From: Sipunculus nudus
Taxonomy: Eukaryota; Annelida; Sipuncula; Golfingiida; Sipunculidae
DNA: 64,000 bases
Direction: 5' to 3'
Assembly (NCBI GenBank): GCA_026874595.1
Contig: CM049313.1
Span: forward strand, 44,976,659-45,040,658
This document shows, piece after piece, positions 39,701-51,700 of this stretch (position 1 is its first letter; every line of letters starts with the position of its first letter). The notes beneath the pieces are model-generated. The model did no database searches. It had not been told where the DNA came from and saw nothing but the letters and a program-made list of their open reading frames with translations. Made by a program: the position numbers and the translations under genes.

Positions 39701-42700
39701 GTCCTGTTCTCAGGAAAAGTGAAATATCCATGGGGACATCATATCTACCTGTCTCTTTCTTGTTGAAAAATGAAATTTTAGATTTTATTATTGGATCAAA
39801 ATTTAAAATATCAGTTTTAAGGTAGATAGAGACATAATATAAGAAAAGCAAATGAAAAGAAAAAATATTTGTGAGATATTGTCATTTAGTAATATATTAA
39901 CCCCTTAAAAAAGTGGCTTGCTTTTCCTGGATGCTTAATATAGTGTACTGTTTAGAATTTAAGAAAAAAGTTAAAAAATATCATATGAAAATGAATGAAA
40001 AATTCAGAAAGAACACTGTAACAAATTTTAACAAATTTACAATAATGTATTATAATGGCCACGCTTACAGTTTAATACATAAGATTAGATTATACCTCTA
40101 CTGCTTTGGAGGCTCCTCTCCTCTATCTTTATACACTACTATCACTGATTCAAACCTTAAAATCTTTGTTCATTGTTTAAAAACTGTTTTGAGTTGGTCC
40201 CCTCTGTCTCTGCATGTATTCGGGTCCTTTATTTTATTTTTCAAATATCACTCTATGGTAGTAAAGCCTACGGTGGGGCCTTTCCTGACCAGTTGGTGTT
40301 CTAGTTGTGCATAGTTATGGTCTTTATCTTTAAAGAACAAATATTTAATCAGTTATTATGTTTGAAAGTATTTACACATAGATTTAGATGTCACAGCATA
40401 TAATTGGTATTGTTTTCTGTATTGTGTAGTGCCTACAAATCCTCAAGACGTGAAGGTTAGTGTGAAACAGGCGGGAGAGTTGACTGTCAGCTGGAAGCCG
40501 CCCCGAGAACCGAATGGGAATGTCACCCACTATTATGTGTACTGGCTGCCAAAGAAGCTGAAAACAGAGGAATATGAACGAAGAAACTATTGTTTATTCA
40601 GTGAGTGTTGAAATACCTGTCATGTTCATTAAAAATCCGGTAAAATGATTTAGCCAAAAATGACATAAATTAGATATGCAGTCTGAGCCCACATGGATGA
40701 ATTCCTAATCACACTTTTTTGGGCCCTACATAGTGTCATGGGTTAATGGGCCTATATCTAACATCTGTTAACTAAAGGTAGTTCCTTTGCACACAGGAAC
40801 CCAATGATCCCATTGCACACAGGCTGTTTTGTCTATATCCATGTGTTTATAACATGGGTACCTGCCGAAATAATTCAAACATATTCAAGAAGGAAATCTG
40901 GCAGCAAGCTAGATGAACCTGAAAGTTACATTGTTTTTCAACTAGTGACCTTTCAACTTCTGCATAATGCAGCCAGTCACCTAAGGTTACATGGTTTTTC
41001 TGTTTGTCAACATTGATTTGTTTACTAACAGCTTGTAGATTAACAAGCTGACACATCCATCACAGAGGAGTTATGAGAACTTTTTTTTTTAAATTACCTA
41101 GAGTTCTTTGATATATACAGAGAGTAAGCTGGAACTCGCGCAGTTCTAAAGAAAGGGAAAGTGAATAACAGACTTTAACTTTCATGTTTCACAGGTGAAC
41201 TGCAGAAGTTAAAAATATTTTGTTATTAATATACATGAACATTCTTATAACAAGTAGAGAACAGCAGAGAATTTCAAATGAGTAGACATTCCTCTTCATT
41301 ATTGACTGATAATGAAAAGATCTGATATTATTTACAAAACTAGTATTTGATTTTCAGGTATTATAAAAGATACATGTTATTATTTATTTTTAATATTTAT
41401 GCAATTTAAAGTATTATGTTGGAGGCAAGGATTATGTAAATGAGATGCTAAGGAGACTCATTCACTGTGTAAATGAGATGTTTTATATGCAGAGGTTTTA
41501 TTTTTGCAATCATTTCCCTTCAATTAAAACTGCAAATTTGAAACACTCAAATATGTAATGATGTACAGCACCTGCAGGTCCTTGGTGTGTAATAGTCCTC
41601 TTTTTGCTGGGTCATACCCCCGAGGTCCTCCTGAAAGGTGCACTCGTTTGTGGTGAAACAAAACTGGGGGGCAGTTTTCCTATTCAGCCCCAAGAATGCT
41701 GACCCCAGGTGAGGGCTGACAATGATAAATCTCACTGTTTCTCAGCTGAGCTTTGAACTCACAATCTCCTGTCTTAGAGCCCTTGCTCTACCTCTAGACC
41801 ACAGAGGCTGGTATCCGCTGAATTACATGTTTCAAGTTGGGGCTGATTGTACCAGTTAGTCTTACCTTTACAGAGCTTCATCTGGCAAACAAGGGTGAGA
41901 AGCCGGAGATAGATAAGGAAGATAAACCGCAGAACAGAACAGGCCCGTGTTGCTCCTGTCCTAAGTCTGAGAAACAGCTGGAGCTGGAGCAAGCAGAGCG
42001 CATGTTCATGATTCGGTTTGAGAATTTCTTACACAACACAGTATATAAAAAAAGGTAAGTGAATCCATGGTACAATTTATACTTGTAATGTTGCATTTTC
42101 TGTCTTTATTTGACAATATGACTCTGTCTGTCTGATGTCATTTTTATTGCCCTATGACTCTCTGTGGGCCCTGGCTGTATATTGATGGGATAGTTATTAT
42201 TTTTTACAAAAATGGTTATTCTATAAAATCAAAAGGTGCTTTTTTTGCTGCTGGTATTATAAATTATATTATATATTAGGCCATTGTTCAATACAACTAA
42301 CATTGTCAATATAACATTTGGATGATTGAATCTGGCCACACAAACACTTAAGAAACCAAGTTAGTGAATAAAAGTCACAAAAAATATAGTGATCGGACAT
42401 GGAATGTCAAATAGAAAGTTGATGAATTTTGAGCCTAGAAAATTGTACTGACTTGACTGTTCCGATCCAAAGGTCTTTTCAGCTTATGCCTTTCAACTTG
42501 AGGCCTGGACATAAAGGTATGCAGGTTTTCAGAAGTTTATCTGTATCAGAGAGATATTAATCCTATTAACCCTTTGATTGTAGACCTGTGTCTCTGAATC
42601 GTGAGGAGGATAAGAAGGAGGAGCGTCGCAAGAGAAGTACCGGGATTATAAACGAGACAGACCACCAGGGTTTCCATGATTTAATGAACCAGACAGGGAC

Positions 42701-45700
42701 AACTTACAACATAAGCCAAATGCCCCACGAACAGAACATGACCCATGAACCAGAAGATGTAGTACCGTACCATGCAGCAGTGGTCTACTACAAAACAGAG
42801 ATCGTTCTGTCAGACCTGCATCATTTTCAGGAATACAGTATTGAGGTGAGGCTAGGCAGCTCAGTCTTTAGCTGTCCAGTGTTAGACATTCAGAGATATT
42901 CATTTTATCCTATTCAGTAAAACTTCTATATTATGACACCAATGGAACCTTGATAGGGTTGTCACATTTTTGAGGTTTTATAATAAGAGTAAAAATAAAT
43001 TGCAACGATGAACATTTGATAGTAATTTTTGTGGTGGCTAAAGAGAGGTGGTCATTAGGATAGGTTTTACTGTGCTTAAATATGTTTTTCATTTAAATAT
43101 ATTGGTAAATTGTATAAAGTGCGGGCTTAGAGGCAATAATGATCATGTTGACATAAAACAAGGAGTACATACTGCTTATTTAACACTGTGGTACTTAAAT
43201 TCGGGTCCCTAAAATTTTTACATTAGAAAGCTATTTAGATGAGTAATGAAGACCTTTTTTATTTTTGAACTCCCACAGTTCAAATTTTTCACAAATTCGA
43301 TTGATATATCTTCACTTTATGGTGAATTATTTTTTGTAAATAGACACTAATCCTTTTATTAATCTCAGGTGATTGCTTGCCATGAATATGCAGAGGGCAC
43401 AGATGAACGTTTATGCAGTAACCGTGCTATCACCACAGCAAGGACACTTAAGAAAGGTAAGCCTGCCAACAACTTTAAAATAAAAAAAAAATAATATACA
43501 AGCAAATATGGGGGGCCAAGTTGAGTTTCTTGTTTTTTGTAAACCAGATTTTGATATTTCATGTATAATCAGTTGCTCAGTCTCAACTAGTATTTGAATG
43601 GTGTCAGTAATGATAATGAAATATCATTTACTGTGAGTTTATGATGTCAGTACCAGGTGCAGGAACTCCAGCCCTTGCTGTCATTACTTTTCCACCATGT
43701 TTCTTAGATTTACCTAAAAGCCAGAGATATTAGAGTATGCAAAACAAAGGTTATCGTATTTAGCATATAATTTAAATGTATAATTTAAATGTTAACCCAT
43801 TTTTAGCTCAGCTGACTATAAGTCATCTGAGCTATAGTAGTGGTCCATTGTCCGTCGTCCGTCCGTCTGTCCGTCCGTCCGTCTGTCCGTCCGTAGATGT
43901 GGCACGTTTTGAAACCGTAAGACCTAGGAATCCAAAATTCAGCATAGTGTTAGATGTCCCCAAGATCTCCTACCAAGCCGAAAACTGGGTCTTTGCGACT
44001 TCGTTCCTTTGAGAAATTAAGGAAAAACCTCAATTTTTTTATTAAAAACCTATTTTCACACTTCAGGACTGCCTAATATCAAAACCACTCATCTGTTTTC
44101 CCTAATATTTACCATAAATATTCCTCTATATAGTTTCTATGTACATGCCAGAAATTAAGTCTGTTAAGTATAAATTCTTTAAGTTATGGGCCCAAACATA
44201 ATGGACTTTGTAAAAAATCAGGAAAAATATTTACTCACTTAACATGAAAAATTTTGAAACTAGAGTCTTTTTTCCCAAGTATATAACTATGTTTAATTAA
44301 GATTCAATTGTTTACCCAAAATTAGATCTGAATTTTGTAAATTTTTTAAGTTATTCGCATAAAAATAAAATCAGTACCTTAAATTTTGCCCAACTTTGAC
44401 CATGGCATGTTTTTTTTCTGTTAGTACCATTGATTTAATTTTCACAGCATGTAAACATAAATATTTAATTCGTTTAAATCTGAAATTTGAAAATAAAAGC
44501 TTGAAAATTAGGCTAGTTATTGATTTTTTTCTAGAGGCTCTGTTGTAGTCATTTGCTTTGATTATAGATGCAGGGTCCCACTCCAGGTCAATGGAAGTCA
44601 GCTATGCCAGGGTTTCTGATTTGTAACAGTCACTTGGGGAGATCCCCTGCTGTGACAGGTGTACAGTTATTCTCATATCACCATCCCAATCACCCCCCCC
44701 CCCCCCCCCCCCCCCCCCCGCAAACCCAACCCACCAAGTGTTATGCAGTAATTGTTATTGTTTTCACTGTATCTCCTTCATTGTAATGCTGTTTCCACTC
44801 CGATATGCAAAAACTTTCCTTGAAAAGGTAATTCAAGGTGTAATCCAGAAGATGCAATGTTGTGTAATGTGGCATTTTTAAAGAAATCAATTTTCTTTTA
44901 AATGATTTTAACAAATATAATTGAACCCGTCGGTATGCTTAAATTTATAAAATATGAAGCACATTATGGATAAATAAAGACACATTTAAAAATTGTGAAA
45001 TCTAAATCAAGTATTATTTTAAGATATTTATTGTTTTGCAGATTTAAAAGATATATTTTTCTGGTAAAAAATAAATAAACATTTGTATGCATGATGTGGT
45101 GATATCTGACAAGATTGAGATTTATGATGATGCAATTAAGAATTATGAATCAACTTTTATATTCGGATATATATGTTATATTGGAAATGTATAGAAATAT
45201 AATCTTATAATAAAAAAAATTGATGTAATAAAAAAATGAGGATTTAATACAAAAATTTGTTCATTATTTTCCTGCCTCAGCAGAATTTGAGATCAGGCTT
45301 TGTTTGCCCTGTTTTATGTTGTTAATTAGTTATATTTCAACTGTATAAATTTCATTAAAAAAATACATTTATATTTATTAATAAATATTATACAAAAAAT
45401 AGATTCAATTGAACAAATGTGTAAACTACTGAAATGTCAACAGTTAATCAAAAAGCCAACTAATGATCATGGTAATATTACAGATCATTTGTTCACAAAC
45501 TGCTCACATGCTTCAATTTCAACATTAGGAAACACATGGTTAGGTCAGAAAATATTATTTGCAACAATTTCTTGCTCATCAATACAAACCAATCATATAA
45601 ACCAATCATGGCCTTTATTACCTCTTCCTCTTACACAGCATCTCCATTTGATATTATTTTAGATTTTTACCTTCAAGGTCAACTTCAGCTGAGCATAGTG

Positions 45701-48700
45701 ACCCATAGGTCCCTTGTTTTTTTATATTATAACATTAAATTCTCTATAGCCTTCAATACAAATAACTAAAGTAATTGTTATTCTTGAAAATAATCTGCAT
45801 CTGTGACAAGTATGCTGGAAAAATTATTTTAATTAAATATTTGAAATTCTGGAAATTATTAAAATCTTAATAAAATCCACTAATATCAGAGAACTCAAAC
45901 TTAACATATACCAACATGTAGAGCACATTCTGAGCTTTTAGAATATCTCAACTCAGGGGGTCCCAGAATCATTGTTTTTTTTTTAAATATTAAGGAATAT
46001 CTGAAGCAATGTTTGTACATACTCAAGGATGGTTCTGAGAACTTAACTCGGGTGATGGGATTAAAATGATTTGATTCTCAACAGATGATGCAGACACCAT
46101 TGATCACACAAATGTGACTGTGAAAGAAGATATTGATCCTGAGGATCAGGAAGTGCAAGTCACGATCAAATGGCCTGAACCCCCGGCACCTAACGGTATC
46201 ATCATCACATACGAAATAGAGTTCCAGCATATGCAGAAAGCAGCAGAAGAGGTTTGTATTGGATTTGAACAGTTCATTTTCTTTTGTCACTTTTTATTTG
46301 ATTATGGAGATAGTCCTGCATGCAAAACACATTACTGTAGGACTTGTAGTCCTGCATGCAAGACACATGATTGTAGGACTTGTAGTCCTTACAAGACGCA
46401 TGACTCTAGGACTTTCAACAAATTTCCTGCATGACATCTGTAAAAATCCTGAATTCAGACCACTTTTGAGCAGTTTTCCAAATTGGTTCTAATATTCTGT
46501 AAATTATTCATACATGCCCAAATGAATGGGTAATATAACAAAGGTCATGTATATACTGTTTTGATGTCATCTGTGCATGGTCAAATAGATGTAGCCGAAG
46601 ATCATCACTTGTCATTCGAGAATATCCATCATTGGAAGGACAGAAGTGCAATGTGTTGTTTTTTGCTTGCTGGAATCAAAGATTTCTGCAAGCATATTGG
46701 TCAGTTGCGTATGTCTGTTTGTCTGTTTGTTTGTTATCACTCTCCTGGCCACAATTTTGCCACAATCACCTTGAAACTTACAGGGATAATGGAAAACAAA
46801 ATTTCTAGGTTTCTATTGTTTTTGGTTAATATAGGTCAACGGTTAAGGTCAAGGTCATCGAAAAACCTCGAAATTTTATTTTCCTCATAACTTCGTCAAA
46901 AATGGTTGTGTCAACCTCATTCTAAGATCATTTTGTTCGTCTTACCTTTCCCTATATCATGGTATGATCAACTTTTGTTGATTTTGTGTCACCTTGTCAG
47001 TATGTCTGTCTGTTCCTCTGTTGTTGTCAATTTTGACAACGGCCTTTATGTTCTGTCTGACATTTAGTACAGTACAGGCCACAACTTTGCAGCAATCACC
47101 TTGAAACTTGTAAGAACGATGAAAAACCGAAGCTCGAGGTAGCCCATTGTTTTTGGTTAATTTGGGTCAAAAGTCAAGGTCAAGATCATTGAAAAACCTT
47201 GAAACGTTATTTTCCTCATAACTTGGTCAAAATGGCCATATCAACCTCATTCTAAGGTCATTTTCGTCGTCTCTCCCTTCCTCATATCATGGTATGATCA
47301 ACCTTTGTTGACCTTGTGTCACCTTGTAAGTATGTGCCCTCTGTTCCTCTGCTGTTGTCAATATGGTCAACGGCCTTGATGGTCTCAATGACATTTAGCA
47401 AACTTCAGGCCACAATTCGCCACAATAACTTTCAAACTTTCAGAGACAATGGAAATCTAAACTTCTAGATGCCCTATTGTTTTTTGGTCAATATAGGTCC
47501 AAGGTCAAGGTCAAGATCATTAAAAAACGTTGAAACGTTATTTTCCTCATAACCTGGTCAAAAATGGCCGTATCATCCTCATTCTAAGGTCATTTTGTTT
47601 GTCTTTCCCTTCCCAATACCATGGCATGATTAAACTTTGTTGACCATGTGTCACCTTGTCAGTATGTCTGTCTGTTCCTCTGTTGTTGTCAATTTTGTCA
47701 TCGGCCTTGATATTCTCTACGACATTTAGCACATTACAGGCCACAATTTTGCAGCAATCACCTTGAATCTTTTAGAGATGATGTAAAACTAAAATGCCAG
47801 GTGCCCTATTGTTTTTCGTCAATAAAGGTCAAGGGCAAGGTCATCAAAAAACCTTCAAATTTTATTTTCTTCATAACTTGGCCAAATATGGTGGTATCAA
47901 CCTCATTCTAAGGTCATTTTCCTAGTTTTTCAATTCCCCATGTTATGGTATGATCAACGTTTGTTGACCATGTGTCACCTTGTCAGTATGTCTGTCTGTT
48001 CCTCTGTTGTTGTCAATTTTGTCAACGGCCTTGATATTCTCTCCGACATTTAGCACATTACAGGCCACAATTTTGCAGCAATCACCTTGAAACTTTTAGA
48101 GATGATGGAAAACTAAAATGCCAGGTGCCCTAATGTTTTTTTTTTTCGTCTATTTAGGTCAAGGGCAAGGTCATCGAAAAACCTCAAAATTTTATTTTCT
48201 TCACAACTTGGTTAAATATGGTCGTATCAACCTCATTCTAAGGTCATTTTCCTAGTTTTTCAATTCCCCATGTTATGGTATGATCAACTTTTGTTGACCT
48301 TGTGTCACCTTGTCAGTTTGTCTGTCTGTTCCTCTGTTGTTGTCAATTTTGTCACCGCCTTGATGTTCTCTCTCACATTTAGCATACTAAAGGCCACTAT
48401 TTTGAAGCAATCGCTTTGAAACTTTTCAAACAAGTTAATGTCATCTAAATGTTGAAGTTGGTGGTATTTTATATTAATCGGTCGAAGGTCAAGGTCATCA
48501 AAAAACCTGAAAGTCGTTATTTCCTCATAACTTGGTCAAAAATGGTCATAACCTCATTCTTACCTCATTTTCTTTGTCTGTCTATTCCCCATAGCATGAC
48601 ATGATCAACCTTTGTTGACATTGTGTCACTTTGTCAGTATGTCTGTCTATTCCTCTGTTGTTGTCAATTTTGTCAATGGCCTTGATGTTCTGTCTGACAT

Positions 48701-51700
48701 TTAGCACTCTACAGGCCATAATTTTGCCACAATAACTTTGTCACTTTCAGAGATGATGGAAAACTAAAGTTTGTTGGTGCCCAATTGTTTTTTGTTAATT
48801 TGGGTCAAAGGGAAAGGTCAAGGTCATAGAAAAACCGAGACATTTTGTTTTCCTCATAACTTGGTAAAAAAAATGGTCGTATCAACCTGAGTCTTACTTC
48901 ATTTTGTTCGTCTTACCATTTTCCATGCATATCATGATATCATCAACCGTGGTTGACCTTGTGTCATCTTGTTTTTATTTCTGTCAAAAATGGATTGTCC
49001 TGTATAGGATAGCTACTAATAATAACACTAACAATGTCACTCTGTCTGTCGTCTCTCTGTCTGTCTGTCTGCTACTCCTCTTTGACATTTGAAAATCAGC
49101 AAAACCTTATTCATATGTGCTTCTATTTCCCCCATGATAGGGGTTTTTCATTCGATCAGATCCAAATGTTCCCTGTCTGTCTGCCTAGTAACTGTCCATC
49201 TATTTCGCTGTCTTATTTCCGGTCGCCTCCGGCAAGCGTTCCACCTCTGGTCGTCTAGTTTTTCTTCTTCATATGCCTCAGAACATATAACCAGTTATTC
49301 ATTTGTTCTGTTATTCTTTTCATCATTGGCATAACATGTATATATTGTAACTCATTACTTGCTTGTCTGAGTTACATCATTTAAAAATTTTTAGATGAAA
49401 CAAAGCTACCATGCACCAGTACAGTTAAGTGATAGTATTTGGCATAAACTTAACATTTTACCATGGTCATATAACTCCCAGTTATAACATTTAATGATCA
49501 TATCAGTGCATATTTATATTTTAATAAATTAATTATATACATACGCAAACTTATTACAAACACCTGCATGTTTATAAACACTGTTTATTCCCAGGTTTTA
49601 CACCTATTCACAAAATGCCACCATCAAATGAACAAACCATAAATGAAAAGGGCATACCCTTATCGAACAAAACAAAGATTACATATGAAGTATGATATTG
49701 CATGCACTTGCATATTGCACATTTCATTCGGAATCATTCCCTATATATTGTCCCTTCACCATATTTCTCTTCAATGTGTAGGACCAAACCATGCTACACT
49801 TCAAAATATTTCCTCTCTAAGCCTATATTCATGAGAATTACTTTTTCATTTTTAATTTCATCTAAATATATTAAATAAAACAATAGCATTTTTTTCAATA
49901 AAGTGAATACAATTGGGCAACAGACAATGTCTATTTAAAATACTCTATTGTTAGTGTATTATAAAATAATTCAATTGCTCAGTTGTTGTTGCTTGTGTCA
50001 GCAACCTACTATAATTTGAGTATCTGGGCATGGTCCAAAATAAGCATTAAACCACTCTAAACTTCACTAATTCATGTCCCCTTACCACAGCTCTCTCTCT
50101 CTCTCCAGATAGATTCTTGCCAGGATGTTGTCCCTGGAATACTTGTGTGTCCCACCCCTGCCCCGAAACAAACCCTGACAGATTTATTTCTGTCAGTTTC
50201 TTGAAGCTGCTCATAGGGGCTGCCATTAGGGATTAATCCATATGTCTATCAGGATTCAGGTGAGGTGGTCTAATACGATAATCAATATGACTGCCAAGAG
50301 TTGATCTCATGAAATGAAACCATTTTAATAAAGAAATGCCATAAATTGGTTGAGTTTCTTGTTTACTTTTTGATGCTCAGGAAAAGTTGTTTCAAGATCA
50401 TCATGATGACTATTATTGATATAAACTCAAATTAAACGCAGTTAAAAAATCTGGTCTTTAATGTTTGGTGAAATATAACAGGCACAGTGAAACAAATCAT
50501 AGTTGTATGGCCAAAAAGGGGGCATCACGATTCCATGCCGCAATTGCAGTCTGAACACCTTGGCCAAATCTGCTGGCTTCAGGCGGCCCAGGTGTTCCAA
50601 ATGACTGCGATTCATTCACAGAGGACAACAGTGTCTGTCTTCCTATTCAGAAGGCTTGATGCAAGCTAGAATTCTTGTAGGAACCATTAATTTTTAATAA
50701 ATTCAAGTTTCTCATATTCAACATGCTATCTGTGTTAAACGATTTTGCGAAAATCTTTTATTTTGACAAACAAACAAAAATTAGAAAACATGGAAAAACA
50801 AAAGGAGGGGGATGATTTTGTTTATAATTGGCAGATAAAACAAATGATCTGGTAATGTGTATAATATAAGTCTTTTGTTTATAGATGATATAAAATTTAT
50901 GTTATTATTTGTGATATTAGTCAACTGTCAAGGATAACATACAAGGGCCTGAAGCTGTAAATTAAAGAACTGTTCACCTATGTAGATGAAGCAGATTGTT
51001 CACAAAGGTTTTATTTTCATGATAGTTTCATTTTCACGAATATAGTGAATTTGAAAACCTCTTGAAGCAAAAACAGGAACAGTAACACCTGGTGGTCACA
51101 ATCTACTCTCTGCATGGAATTGGGACCAGCCCAGGAAAGTATGGATCAATCAAAGTCCAAACATGAGTATATTTTCAAGATGGACAAAGTCCTGTTATAA
51201 CTGCAATTAATTAAGAAAACTAGACGACCATAGGTCGAACGCTTGCCGGAAATCGGAAGTGAAACACAGACGGACAGACAGAACATATTGTCGGTTTTCT
51301 ATTAATGGAATGACTCTCAGGGACATTGCTGAGAATATGTGGCCCGTAGAATGACATATGAGACAAAAGAACAGGCAAGCAGACAAAGCTGACAACAAAA
51401 GACGAACAGACAGACATACTGACTTTGTGAGACAAGGTTGACACCAGATGACATAACCTGGTGCTTGAGAAGATTCAAAGGAAGAAAATGAGTTATAATT
51501 TACGTAATTTAGATTTATAGTTTTGGAGGTATGGCAAATTAATGATATACTTGGGAGGCTCGACTGTAGCGCCCTCTAGCAGACATATTCCGAAGACGAC
51601 AAATGCGTTTCGTATTATTAGTGTATGACATGAGATGTCCCAGTTTCAAAAGGGTTCCGTCAAAGCTGTGGCCTGTAGAATGCTATATGTAAGGCGTAAG

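Noticed and set aside
39913-40314. 133-codon + frame in intron E9-E10
   Set aside because: No family similarity; E9 and E10 already join in frame with the expected receptor sequence.
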